64,000 nucleotides of DNA from Notamacropus eugenii (taxonomy: Eukaryota; Chordata; Mammalia; Diprotodontia; Macropodidae): contig NC_092875.1 of the NCBI RefSeq assembly GCF_028372415.1, positions 55,283,228 to 55,347,227 of the forward strand. Reading direction: 5' to 3'. The notes under the pieces are model-generated. The model worked only from the letters and a program-made list of their open reading frames with translations. It had not been told where the DNA came from and did no database searches. Below are positions 1-28,551 of this stretch, one piece after another. The translations under genes and the position numbers were made by a program. The first letter of the stretch is position 1; the number at the start of each line of letters is the position of its first letter.

Positions 1-300
1 TCTGCTTGGGATCAACAACTCTAGAGGGATTTACTGCATGTTTTCTGAATGTAACAGAGATCCTCCACTACCCACTTCAAATGATTCATGTGGGGATGAA
101 TGGTACCACTAGAAGAGACCTTGAAGCTATTGCTAAGGTTTTTGAAGTGCTGGACAAAGAATTGAAGACCTCATTGTTGTATGCCTGTGAAACCTGGACA
201 GTATACCAGTGCCATGCCAGGAAATGGAATCACTTCCTTTCAAATTGTCTTAGGAAGATTCTAAAGATCCCTTGGTGGGATGAGGTACCAGATTCCAAGG
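1..300 (+). mobile_element. RTE-clade LINE, reverse transcriptase C-terminal part (5' of LTR insertion)
   Basis: Frame reads LLYACETWTVYQCHARKWNH then FLSNCLRKILKIPWWDEVPD, typical of the C-terminal third of RTE pol. Continues after the inserted LTR at 1080. Confidence 0.75.
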
Positions 301-304
301 TCCT

Positions 305-1045
305 TTTGATGGGGTGCTTGGTTGCATGTGCTTGGACCCCAATCCTAAAAATCTCATTCATCTTTAAAAATCACATTTCTCCTTAGCCTCAAAATGCTAT
401 CCCAGGCAGTTTCTCCCCAGCCCAAGGACACAGCCTGCCCTAGCAGCAACCATTATCTCCCTTCCTGCTACAGTAGCCAGATGCACCTACAGAACTCATT
501 AGTTTGAACCAGCTGTGTACTGGCTTAATGGGCTGTGCACTGGGACGCAATGACATTTACTACTCACTGACCAATCATATGTATCCTAGACTTAGACATA
601 TCTATACTCCCTTACGTTTGTCATGTCTAACAAGACATTGATGAGAACAACCTGGTTTTTCTGAGCCAGCCCTGACTACTGGTTGACTTAATGACATTTC
701 AGGCCTAGAACCACACCTCCAGGTAGTCCTCCCTTGGGCTATTTCCCAATGAATTTTGGGTAAAATACCTGCACAGTAGCTACCAAAAGTGCATGTTCCT
801 TTAAGAACTAACCACTCCCTAATCCCACTCCAAAACATCTAGTTAGCATATTTGGCACAAGTGACACTACAGAATATCCTCTATAAACTTTCCCTGTACC
901 CCTTTAAGGTTGCAAGTTCCCTAAGAACTTTTGCCCACTGAAAAGCGTAATAAATCTTTACCTTGACTTCAACAATGCTTGAGTCAGTGAATTCTTCTCC
1001 AGATGACCTGCCCCTGGTACCCTGGTCTTTATGGGGGTCTCATCC
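305..1045 (+). mobile_element. Solo LTR of an endogenous retrovirus, inserted in RTE
   Basis: Non-coding block of about 740 bp between two halves of one RTE. It has a TATA-like box and an AATAAA near 949 followed by a GT/T-rich end, as LTRs do. No internal retroviral genes are seen. Family not assigned. Ends approximate; clearly younger than the host RTE. Confidence 0.55.
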
Positions 1046-1079
1046 CCCTCTTCTAGTCCTCATCACTTTCTCAAGCTAA

Positions 1080-1560
1080 ACTGCCAAGCATTCAAACTCT
1101 ATTGCAGAGAGTGCAACTCCAATGGGCTGGCCACATTGTCTGAATGCCAAACATAATTTGTTTAAAAGCCTATTTTATGAAAAACTCACACAAGGCAAGC
1201 AGTCACACGGAGGTCAGAAGAATCAATATAAGGACACTCTCAAGGTCTCTTGGAAGAACTTTGGAATCAGTTGTAAAACATGGGAGATTCTAGCACAGCA
1301 TGGCAAGCCCGCATCAAAGAAGGTGCTATTCTGTATGAGCAAAATAAAATTGCAGTAGCTCAAAAGAAACAAGAGATGCACAAATTTAGAGACATCTCCA
1401 CTCCAAATGTTCATGTGGACTATTTATGCCTTCCAAGCTCATATTGGTCTGATCAACCACAGTCAGACTCACTGTACCTTGACTCCAACATAGTGATGTC
1501 ATTTTGTTCCTCTTTGAAAATGAAAGACCACAACGAACCAATCAACGGAAGGTAGAATTC
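1080..1560 (+). mobile_element. RTE-clade LINE, C-terminal end and 3' tail
   Basis: Recognisable pieces: LTQGKQSHGGQKNQYKDTLK, WEILAQHGKPASK, and a final tail near 1495-1545 resembling the tail of the RTE-type SINE at 44536-44845. Decayed coding frame. Confidence 0.75.
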
Positions 1561-1839
1561 AGCACAGAAAGGAAGATTTGGGAAGTAAATAACTTGATAA
1601 AAATATCTAGATTGAGAAAGAGATTTGGATTTCTGGGCCACAAAATTAAAATATAGGAACAATGAGTTCTCAGCCAGGGATGAAGTGCCCCTAACAAAGT
1701 CTAGGAAAAATACATTGTTTGAAGTCTTGTGAATTTAATCAAAAGGGTTTTAAACTGAAAAAGGACCAGGGAGAAAGAAAATTGCTAACATGAATCTGAC
1801 AAGTTTGGTACCACAGCGAGTAGCAGTCACATTATAGGA

Positions 1840-2150
1840 AGAAGATGGCAAAAGAAGGCAAGCAATTCATTGGAGACAATAGTCAAGAAAAGAACAGCAA
1901 AGAAATTTCCATTTATGTGCAAATGCCCTAAGCATGGGTACTGAAAAGGATGAACTAGTGATCCTAAGGCCAAGAGTTCAATTTAACCTCATGGACACAA
2001 GATGGGAATGGAGCTTGTGACTAGAAGTTGGGTCAGAATAGATCAAGGGGTGCATGTGGGGAGTATATTAAGACTATGAACAAGAGTTATGAATGATGTG
2101 AATAGGAGAGTCATAAAAAATGTCAATGCTACTAGTATCTCCCTTCCAAA
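1840..2150 (+). mobile_element. CR1/L3-type LINE, endonuclease region (5' piece)
   Basis: Matches the familiar start of CR1-like ORF2 (atgaactagtgatcctaagg..., gacacaagatgggaatggag). Same orientation as the piece at 3480-4260, so probably one element interrupted by younger insertions. Confidence 0.5.
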
Positions 2151-2159
2151 ATATTCAAA

Positions 2160-2675
2160 ATGAATTATGTGTTATCAAAAAGACTGGTAACAGACAGCAT
2201 TGGGGAGATAGGAAAACAAGCTGAATTTTCCCTTACTTTAACACTTCCTGGAGCCTCCTTTTTCCTGGAGCTAGTCCATACCTCAAAGGGGTCAAGTTAG
2301 TTTAGAAAATGTGCTATATCCAAGGAGATCTAGAAACTGAAGCCAATCCTGCCTCAGATCGGAAGTCTATTCTAATACCATTCTTTTTCAAGCAGGAGCT
2401 CAAGACTGCCAATGGAGTTTTGGCCAGCTCATGGCATGTAATTAGCACTTTGATGTACTGTGGCCTGGAATGGCCAATCAAGAAGCTTTTACTGACTTAC
2501 AGTGCTTTACCTAAAGTTTTAGCTGGGATACTAGGACTTAATGGTTGTCCTGTCATCAAAGGAACAATGTTGGAACCCTTGCAGTCTCAGGAGACCTTGA
2601 TGCCCTTAATTCCACCCTACAAAAGGAAAATCAAAGTTCCCAAGAAATGCTGCTAGACATAGTTTTATGTTACTG
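2160..2675 (+). other. Unassigned stretch with a 115-codon open frame
   Basis: A frame open at 2309-2656 encodes MCYIQGDLETEANPASDRKS... and ends KIKVPKKCC. I do not recognise the protein and see no conserved domain, splice context or strong promoter. It lies between two halves of a CR1, so it is probably part of an inserted repeat or chance. Confidence 0.3.
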
Positions 2676-2678
2676 TGA

Positions 2679-2957
2679 GAAGCAGCTAGATGGTACAGTG
2701 GATAGAGCATTAGGCCTGGAGTAAGGATGACTTGAGTTCAAATGCAACCTCAAACACTCACTAGCTGCATAATTCTGGGCAAATCATTTAACCTTTGTTT
2801 GCCTCAGTTTCCTCTTCTGTAAAATAGGGATGACAATAACACCTACTTTGCAGGGCTGTTGTGTGGATTAAAAGAGACAATAATTGAAAAGTGCTGAATA
2901 CAGTCCTTGGCACATAGTAGGCCCTATATAAATGTTAGCTATTATTATTATTATTGC
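2679..2957 (+). mobile_element. tRNA-headed MIR-type SINE, nearly full length
   Basis: Head gcagctagatggtacagtgg, core ctcactagctgcataattct, tail ending in (ATT)n. Box A/B remnants of a tRNA promoter are visible. Confidence 0.85.
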
Positions 2958-3014
2958 CAGAAGTGATACCATTCTACATCAATCAAACTGATCTATACTG
3001 GTCTATGTTCTCGA

Positions 3015-3400
3015 ACAAACAAGCTTGTGGACTTTGGAACTTCTGCATTTGGAATTAAACTCTTCACCCAGAATGCCTTCTGCCCTCCTCTATGACTGTC
3101 TAAATTCTAGCCATCTTTTAGGGTCCAGCTCAGATCCGATTCCCACCTTCAAACCTTTCTTAATAATCCCTGCCCAAAGTAAATTCTCATTTTTAAGACC
3201 TCCTCTAGGACTTGCCTCATTTAATATAGCCACGTTCTGTTTGGTACAGTATTATTAGTTAACCTTTTAATGTGTATCAGTTCAGTCTCCTGAACTAAAT
3301 TCTAAAACCCTAGAAGAAAGAGACTGTGTCTTATCATTTCTGTTTTCCCCATAGCATATAGTAGCTAGGCACCCAATTCATCTGGATGATTGCTTACTGG
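3015..3400 (+). mobile_element. L2 LINE 3' end
   Basis: Shows the L2 C-terminal coding remnant (aatgccttctgccctcctct) and 3' UTR (agaaagagactgtgtcttat). Confidence 0.7.
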
Positions 3401-3479
3401 GTAAATGGTAGAATGGATTCTTTTCCAAGTATGAGTTAGACTAGATAGTCATCTCTAAAATTGTGTAACTCTATAACTT

Positions 3480-4260
3480 ACAAATACCAAGAAGATATAC
3501 TCATGTGAGGAGATCTAGTAATTTTAGAGGAGAAACAGTAAAGAGCATCTGGGTAAAGATCCACAGAAGGAGAAAGAGAGATGATGACACTATATAAATA
3601 TATTCTACAGACCACCTAGTCAGATGGAGGAATTAGATGAAGAGTTTAAGAAACTTATCACAAACCTGATACTCACCCAGAAGCATGCTATTGTAGTGAT
3701 GGCAGACTTCAACCACCAAGTCATCACTACCAAGGCACTCTCTCTACCAAAAGCAGAAGAGTTCATGAACTAGTAATTCATCCTGGGAAATTTTTCATCT
3801 TTCAGTATCTGGAGAAAGTAAAACAGGGAATTTATATTCCAAATTGGATTCTGGCCATCAAAAAAGAACTGGCTGCCAAAGTGGAAAAGATAACAGTCTT
3901 AGGAGCAAATGACCATTCTCTCATTTAATCAATCCAACCACCTTGAGTTTATTAAGTACCATCATTGAGTTTGCGATAGAGAGAGGGGTTCTGGGTATGG
4001 ATGGCCTAATATGCTCCCTAAATTTTGAAAGAGCAGATTTCAAAGAGTTCAAGGAGGGGATAAGTCATATCCAATGGCCTAATATGTTGCAGAAGTCAAC
4101 TCAAGAAAGGTGGGTCACTCTCAAGAATGAAATTGTGAATCAGAAATATTTCCAGTGAGCAGAAAAAAGAGGAGTTGTCCAAAGAATCTGATTTGGAAAC
4201 ATAAGCAACTCCTTGACAAATGTGGATTTAAAGAGGAGTTAAACTGTCAGGTGGTAATAG
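3480..4260 (+). mobile_element. CR1/L3-type LINE, endonuclease to post-endonuclease region
   Basis: Contains an endonuclease-like ...VMADFNHQ segment (family: GDFN) and a later frame SLNFERADFKEFKEGISHIQ, WPNMLQKSTQERWVTLKNE, like the CR1 linker before the RT. Confidence 0.65.
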
Positions 4261-4261
4261 A

Positions 4262-4500
4262 ATCACAATAGCTAGCATTTATACAGTGTTTTAAGGTTTG
4301 CAAAGTGCTTTACATACATTATCTCATCTGAGTCTCACAAAAACTCTGTGAGGTAGGTGTTATTATTATCCCCATGTTACAGATGAAGAAAGTGAGGCAA
4401 GCAGAGAGGTTGAGTGACTTATCCAAGGTCATACAGCCAGTAAGAGTATGATGCAGGATTCAGACTCAGGTCTTTCCAACTCTATGTCTTGCTTGTAGCA
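4262..4500 (-). mobile_element. MIR3-type SINE
   Basis: Starts gctagcatttatacagtgtt and carries the reverse core acttatccaaggtcatacag. Confidence 0.8.
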
Positions 4501-4509
4501 GCAACCTAC

Positions 4510-4705
4510 TACTGGCCATTAACATGATCCCATTCAACAAGAAGATGGGTCTTAGAAGTCAAGCAGACCTGGCTTCCAATCTCTCCTCACTATGTGACCT
4601 TGGCAAGTCATATAACTTCCTGGACCTGAATTTCCTCACTTGAAAAAGTGAAGGACTTCTGACGATCCTTCTAGCTCTAGATGGAGGGTCCTATGATCTT
4701 ATGAG
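4510..4705 (+). mobile_element. MIR-type SINE
   Basis: Core gtgaccttggcaagtcatat with a tail of the ccttctagctctagatgg type. Confidence 0.7.
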
Positions 4706-4789
4706 CAGATGCATTGGGGAAGAGTCAGGACAACTTTCTATTTTCCAGCTTTATTTTTCGTTGAGTGGTATTACCATCTTGTCACTCTG

Positions 4790-5260
4790 GGAGCTCTTAA
4801 CCTGGAGTCTGTGCATTTTTTTTTTACATTTGGATAAGTTACATTTCAATATAATTGGTTTCTTTTGTCATCCTATGTATTTTATTTTATGCATTTGAGA
4901 GGAAAGGGAATAAACATTTATACAGCATCTATTATGTGCCATGCACTGTGCTAATATGTGCTTTACAAATATTACATCTCATTGGATCTTCACAATAGCC
5001 TTGGGAAGTAGGTGCTATTATAATCTTCATTTTACAGTTGGAGAAACTGAAGCAGACAAAGGTTAGGCAACTTGTCTAGGGGCACACAGGTAGTAAGTAT
5101 GTTTGAGACTGGATTTGAACTCATGTCTTCCTGACTCCAGGTCCAGCATTCTATCCACTGCACCATTCAGCTGCCATTTAAAAACATTATTCTGAGAAGG
5201 AATCCATAGGCTTCACCAGACAGTCTGCTAAAGGGATCCAGGACACATAGCAGTGATAAG
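4790..5260 (+). mobile_element. Non-autonomous hAT element split by a MIR-type SINE (4905-5175, minus)
   Basis: The left part (4790-4900) and right part (5176-5260) join as one MER-like element (ctcttaacctggagtctgtg ... ggcttcaccagacagtctgc). The SINE between them is full length and reverse-oriented. hAT assignment is from recall of similar mammalian elements. Confidence 0.5.
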
Positions 5261-5985
5261 GATTCCTAAAGTGATCAGTACAGATTTACCAGATTACCAG
5301 ATTTACCAGTGCAGATTAATGCAGAATACCTCTGTGTTACCATCCTATTGTCTACCTTGTCTACTGCCTGGATCTGCCATAACTGACTAGTCAGATGACC
5401 TTGGTAGAATGGGGTCATTCCTCACAGTAACAGATGGAACATTCCTAAGTATATGTTTTACAATTTGCATTCAAATGATGAGAGCAATGAAATAATATAT
5501 AATAAAACTCCTACCAGGCTGTTCTGGCCCCAGAGCTTCTAAGTCCCAAAACAGCCCCCAGACAGTGCACAGGCTAAGCTCTAGAAAAGGCATACGTCAG
5601 CTTGTTCAGTCCCTCCACACAGCCTCTCCTTCCATGAGTAAGCAGAGGGGCATAGACAATACAATACAGTTCCCAACTGATGTTTAAGAAGGATGCTAAT
5701 TTGATAAAGACTGAGAAAGTCTGGACCTGGGTCTCAAGCTCCTCTCCACACACAACACAGGGCTCCAGTGTGGAACTTAGTGCCCTTTGGTGGCTCTGAT
5801 GGGCCCCTCTGACCACTTCTCACGACCACAGCTCATCACTGGTGGTGATGTGCTATGGTGAACAAAAAAGTATTTTGTTCGCTTTCCCAGGAAGAGTGTA
5901 CAGGTTTAGGGACACCATAAAGCTCCCTTCTCGGACTTAGCCAGGTCCTGCAGTGTTCAGTCCTGGGCATCACACTTAGGAAAAA
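5260..5985. other. No recognised gene or repeat
   Basis: About 0.7 kb without an identifiable coding region. Open frames here are short and show no family resemblance. Confidence 0.5.
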
Positions 5986-5989
5986 TGAC

Positions 5990-6599
5990 CAGAGGTTCCC
6001 AAAGTGGGTGATACCATCCCCTGGGGGTCACTGGAACGATGGGGGCTCCTGGCAGTAGTAGCCTCAAGTGCAACTGGGGGCGTTGAATAAAAACAAAGGG
6101 GAGGCGGGAGCATAAGGCAAGAAAATTTTGAAAAACCATTCACACGTTTCATTTGTTGTGTAACAGAGTTAAAGTCATTGTGATTATATTATTTTCCCAA
6201 CAAACATAGAAAATGCAAGTTATAACCTATCAGTGGTCAAGTCTGCCTACAGGACTTAACAAGCAAGTGTTGGCAGTTGAGTGTTTCACATTGTCAGGAA
6301 GTCCAGCACGCAACTGCAGGAACATATGCATGTAATGATTTGTTTGCAAAATGATACTATATGGTGACATGATGCAATATTTGTGTTATCAAAATTTCAA
6401 TGCAGAAAAAAACACAAATTTACCATAAATTATTAAATTTAAAATGCATCATTAGAAATATCAAAATACTAAAATACTTTGAAATGATGCAAATTTCAAC
6501 CAAAAAGCTGTTAAAGGGTTAAAGAAAGTAGGTTTCCAGATGGGCATTGAGTAATTTTTTTAAAAGGGTTGGTAAGACAAATAAGTTTGGGGACCTCTG
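5990..6599. mobile_element. hAT (Charlie-like) miniature element
   Basis: Terminal inverted repeats cagaggttcccaaa and ttggggacctctg bound an AT-rich non-coding 610-bp core. Flanking 8-mers aaaatgac/atgtagac agree at 4 of 8; the right copy fits nTnnnnAn. Confidence 0.75.
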
Positions 6600-6659
6600 A
6601 TGTAGACAAAGTGGAGCATGTCTAGAAGAAAGTGGCTAGGATAGCAAGAGTGGAAAATA

Positions 6660-6910
6660 TGCCAGATGTGGCGGTAGCCAGTAGATAGAGCATTGGGCCT
6701 GGCATTAGGAAGACCTGAGCTCAAATTCAGCATCAGATAGTTACTATCTGGGTGACCCTGTGCAAGTCACAATCTCTGTCAGCCTCAGTTTTCTCATCTG
6801 TAAGGGGACAAAAATAGCATCTGCCTCCTAGAGTTTTTGTGAGAAGCAAATAAGATAACATGTAAAATTCTTTGAAAACCTTAATGAGCTCTAGAAACAA
6901 TCTTTATTAA
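6660..6910 (+). mobile_element. MIR-type SINE
   Basis: Head ccagtagatagagcattggg, core tgggtgaccctgtgcaagtc, A-rich/ATT tail. Confidence 0.8.
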
Positions 6911-7530
6911 TATCTGTTGGAGGAATTCTGTATGTTTAGCATGAAACAGGGAGGGCTTCAACTATCTGAAGGGCTTTCCGGTGATTGCTGGACTTATTCT
7001 GCTTGGCTCCAGGGGGCAGAAAGCTGGAGGTTGTTTATTATTGTTGATGTTGTTAGTAACAGCAATAACTCTCTTTTATATGATGTTTTAAATTTTTTTA
7101 CAGTTTCCCTCACATCAACCCCATGAGCTATGGTAAAAGTATTATTACAAGTTATTACAAGTATTCCTTATTCCCATTTGACAGATAAAAAAACTGAGGC
7201 TGTGAGAGATTAAAATGACTTACTCATGACTAGTTAGCGTAGGTCTGATATGGGCTTCAGACCCAAGTCTCCTTTTCCAGTGCTGTATACTACAATGCTG
7301 CCATTTGTGTGCAAAGGTAAGAAAAAAAACTTCCTAACAATTAGCTACAAAAAAGTGGAATGGGCTATCTCCAAAGACACTAAGTTAATCCCTTATTTAG
7401 GATCTTCAAACAGAGGCTAGACTTGGACATGTTAGGAAAGGGATTATTGGTCAGGTCCAAGTTGGGCTAGATAACCTCTGAGATCCTTTCCAGCTCTTAT
7501 AGAGGGAATTCTGTGAATTCACTTTCAATT
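6911..7530 (+). mobile_element. CR1/L3 3' end interrupted by a MIR3 (7025-7305, minus)
   Basis: CR1 pieces gacttattctgcttggctcc and, after the SINE, acttcctaacaattagctac ... ggctagataacctctgagat. The order is continuous across the SINE. Confidence 0.75.
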
Positions 7531-7546
7531 CCTTTAAATATTAATT

Positions 7547-7547
7547 T

Positions 7548-7585
<38 letters not shown>

Positions 7586-7616
7586 TATATACATACATAC
7601 ACACACATATATATAT
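7547..7616. repeat. (TA)n / (TATACA)n microsatellite
   Basis: About 70 bp of alternating TA, ATAC and CACA steps. Confidence 0.95.
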
Positions 7617-7744
7617 TTAGTAACTGCACTCAAAATTGTATTGATTTCAAAGGGATCTCACTTCAAAGATGGGTTCAATTATCAAGGGACCCCCACTTTC
7701 AGACCAGTAGAGTAATCTTATTTATCTTTGCCCACAACTCCCAG

Positions 7745-8090
7745 TTCAATTCAACAAACTTTTGTTAGTTGCCTACTAGTTGTTGGTAATATGAAGACAC
7801 AAATAAAACAGTCCCTGTCCTCAAGAAGCTTACATTCTCCTGGTAAGGATATGACGTACCCAGATAAATAAATACAAAATGAGATAGAAAGAGAAAGGGA
7901 AAGGAAAAGACAAAGAGAGGGAAGAAAGAAGGAAGGGGGAGAGGGAGGGAGGAGAGAGGGAGACAGAGAAAGAGATGGAAAGACAAAGACAGAAAGAGAG
8001 AGACAAAGAGAGAACATGGGCAAGAGAAATGAGCAAAGGCCTCCCAATGGAAACAGCTAAGCTGAACCGTAAAGCAAAGGAATCAGGAGG
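7745..8090 (-). mobile_element. L2 LINE fragment with an internal GA-rich tract
   Basis: The L2 3' end in reverse (acagtccctgtcctcaagaa) is followed by purine-rich sequence at 7880-8015. Confidence 0.65.
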
Positions 8091-8319
8091 CAGAATTTAG
8101 CTGGAAATGCATTCTAAGCACTGGTGATGGTGACTTGTAGGAATGTATACAGGTGAGAGATGGCATGGGAAGTCTAGGGAATAGCCAATAGTCCAATTTG
8201 ACTGGAATGTGCAGTGAACCATGGGGAATAGTGTGAAATAAAGCTGGAAATGATGCTTAATAATGATAAGTCCCTCCCATGAACTGAATTGAATGCAATA
8301 CAAGCACAAAGTGCTTTTC

Positions 8320-8475
8320 TCACATCTTGAAGAGGGAAGCCCACTAGGTATTATTACTCTCATTTTTTAGAGGAAAAAACTGGGGCCCAGAGAGAAGTGA
8401 CTTTCCTAAGATCACATATGGAGTCAGAGCAGGAGCTGGAACTCAAAACCAGGCCACCTGACTGCCACCAGGACA
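8320..8475 (-). mobile_element. MIR-type SINE fragment
   Basis: Reverse core tttagaggaaaaaactgggg, gtgactttcctaagatcaca. Confidence 0.7.
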
Positions 8476-8789
8476 CAGGCTTTGCCTTCCTAATTGAGAT
8501 AAAGATCACAGCTGCTATGCTGTTTGCCCTCTGCACACATGCTGACCAAGGGCAGGAGAAAGTCAACTCTGAATTAAAAATCTGCTGTGTTTGGAGCATG
8601 GGGAGGGAGGGAAGGAAGTCATTAGTGCAAGCTGGCTGTCTCAGAGCCAAAAAGAGAAGCCCAGCTGTTAGCAGCATCCATAGTCAGTAGCAAAGACCTA
8701 CCCACCCACATCATATTCCAGTGGATATCCAAGGTCAAATCATCCCTCCCCTGGCTCATCTAAAACACCCCTCATCATCTCAAATCCAA

Positions 8790-9010
8790 TGCAATACAAC
8801 AAGCATTTATTAGGAGCTTACTATGTGCAAGGCACTGTGTTAAGTACTAGGGATACAAGGGCAAAATGAAAAAAGGTCCCTGTCCTCAAGACACTTACAT
8901 TCTACTGAAGGATTAGACATGCACAGATAATTATATGTTTGAAAACTGAGGATAGAACACTAACAGATTGGGGCATCAAGAAAGGGATACTTCCAGGGGA
9001 AAACTCCTGC
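8790..9010 (-). mobile_element. L2 LINE 3' end
   Basis: aacaagcatttattaggagc, ctatgtgcaaggcactgtgt, ggtccctgtcctcaagacac: classic reverse L2 tail. Confidence 0.85.
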
Positions 9011-9535
9011 TTTACCTCCCGCTGGTCTCTAGATAATAAGTGAGAAGTTCTTCCTTGGCTTGTTTTGAAAGATCAACCCAACTAGAGATCTTGCTCCTAA
9101 ATCTCATCCTCTTTGAATAGAAAAGAACAGCTCCACGTAGCCACCATCATTCCTCTAACAGCAACGTGAAGGCTCTTCCCTTCCCCCCCCTTTCCCCCAC
9201 CCTCATGGCCTTGTCCACTGCCGCAAGATGGGAGTTCCATCATTTAACATTTATTAATACAAGGAGGACATTTTTATAGCCTCTGCTTTTGGGACCACAT
9301 CTGGGACCACTTTCTGCACGCAATCTTCTACTTGGGAGGTTTGATGTCAAAAATTACAAGAGGGTCTGGCCCTGAGGAGCCAAAAGCAGAAGCATCCTAG
9401 GGACCCAGCCTGAGGGTGCCCCAGGTGAGCTGAAGCCCTAGTCTCCAACTCTCTTTTTTTGTTGGGGGGAGAGGAGACCCAGGCCAAGATAAGAAACCCT
9501 TCTGGGGGCAAGCGATAAAGCAGGCACAGGCTGAG
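9010..9535. other. Intergenic, no recognised feature
   Basis: Contains a short C-rich run near 9185. No NCAN exon (sushi or C-type lectin code) is seen here or further left. Confidence 0.5.
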
Positions 9536-9552
9536 ATGGTTGGACCTGCACT

Positions 9553-9558
9553 TTTATT
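9553..9558 (-). promoter_or_regulatory. HAPLN4 poly(A) signal AATAAA
   Basis: TTTATT on the plus strand gives CAAATAAAAG on the transcript strand. It is the first canonical hexamer downstream of the HAPLN4 stop. Cleavage is expected near 9535. Confidence 0.6.
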
Positions 9559-9689
9559 TGGGGCAAGAGGATGAGACAAGCGGGATGAGGCTTAGGTCCT
9601 GGAAGGGAAAGGTCTCCTCCCCAGGCTGACCCCTGCATGGGTGAGGACAAGGGACTGGTACATGCAAGCCTCTTGCTTCCCAGTCACAG

Positions 9690-9850
9690 GATCACACATT
9701 TGGAACTGGAAGGGCCCTTAGAGGTCATCTAGTCCAAACCCCTCATTTTATGGATGAAGACATTGAGAGGTTATCCAGAGAAGTTATGTGACTTGCCCAA
9801 GGTCACACAGGTAGTAAGTGGCAGAGCAGGGTCCTTTGCTCCAAATCCAG
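9690..9850 (-). mobile_element. MIR-type SINE in HAPLN4 3' UTR
   Basis: Reverse-oriented MIR core: GAGAGGTTA..., ACTTGCCCAAGGTCACACAG, then GTAGTAAGTGGCAGAGC. Lies wholly inside the predicted 3' UTR. Confidence 0.85.
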
Positions 9851-10049
9851 TGCTCCTGTGGCCTTGACGATGTCCTGTCCCTGTAAGGATGTCCAGGGGG
9901 AAAGGAGAAAGGGAGAGGGAAGCAGCTCAGGCGTTACACTTCCCCATTGTCAACGTCCCGAGGCCGCCTGCGGAGTCGGGCGCAGTGGATACTGCCTGGA
10001 GGCTGGGGTATCAGTCCTCACAGGGATGACTGGGCTGCTAGGAGGGGGT

Positions 10050-10552
10050 CAGTCACCCTGGCAAAACGTGGAGGGAGGAGCCAGTCACTACGGCCACAGC
10101 AGAAATATTCCTTCGGGGGATGGGGGGAAAAGGTCGGTCACCATAGCAACAGCTTTAAGGACCCTCAGCCCTGATCACCATAGAGACTGCTAGAGGACCT
10201 GTTTCTTTCCAAGAGACTGGGACAAGGCTTTCAGGGACGTCTAGGATCCTTCCACAGAGGGGCAGGGCAGATTGGTCTTCTGGTTCAAGTCTTGAGACAT
10301 CACCACCTCCCCCCGGGGGAGGAGAAGCGGAGGTCGAAGTTCCTTCCCTGGGGGCGGGGCAGATGGTCCCCATGGCAACATGCCCTCGTTGGGGAAATTG
10401 GAGTGGATGTTGATCTCCATGGTGACACCCAGAAATCCTTCTGGCCGGGGTGGGGGTGGAGGGGAACGATCAGATGCTGGTCCCCATGGCAACATCTCCG
10501 AAAACCCCTTCCCTCTAGGGGAAGAAACGGATGCTGGTCCCCAAAGCAACAC
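10050..10552. repeat. Degenerate tandem array of X-box (RFX-type) palindromes in HAPLN4 3' UTR
   Basis: At least seven, probably eight, copies of a 14-15 bp imperfect palindrome are present, at about 10052, 10084 (weak), 10137, 10173, 10366, 10412, 10480 and 10537. In transcript sense they read GTTGCTATGGTGACC, GTTGCCATGGGGACC (twice), GTCACCATGGAGATC, GTCTCTATGGTGATC, GTTGCTTTGGGGACC. The last four sit in a roughly 57-bp repeating unit with GC-rich spacers. The match to the X-box consensus (GTTGCCATGGNAAC type) is established knowledge; function here is inference. Confidence 0.8.
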
Positions 10553-10635
10553 TGAGGAGTCCCTCCCCGGGGGTGTGGCAAATGCCAAACCCCTTAGTGA
10601 CCGCGGGGGCAGCCCCTCCCTGGACCGGCCCCCAG

Positions 10636-28551
<17,916 letters not shown>

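Larger units (their letters stand above)
9535..10635 (-). other. HAPLN4: HAPLN4 3' UTR (predicted)
   Basis: Runs from the stop codon to the first canonical poly(A) signal on this strand, about 1.1 kb. It contains an X-box-like tandem array (10050-10552), an antisense MIR (9690-9850) and a GC-rich start. The end is inferred from the signal only. Confidence 0.6.

Noticed and set aside
6-386. 126-codon frame at the left edge as a possible host gene
   Set aside because: Its sequence is the C-terminal part of an RTE reverse transcriptase that continues after the LTR insertion.
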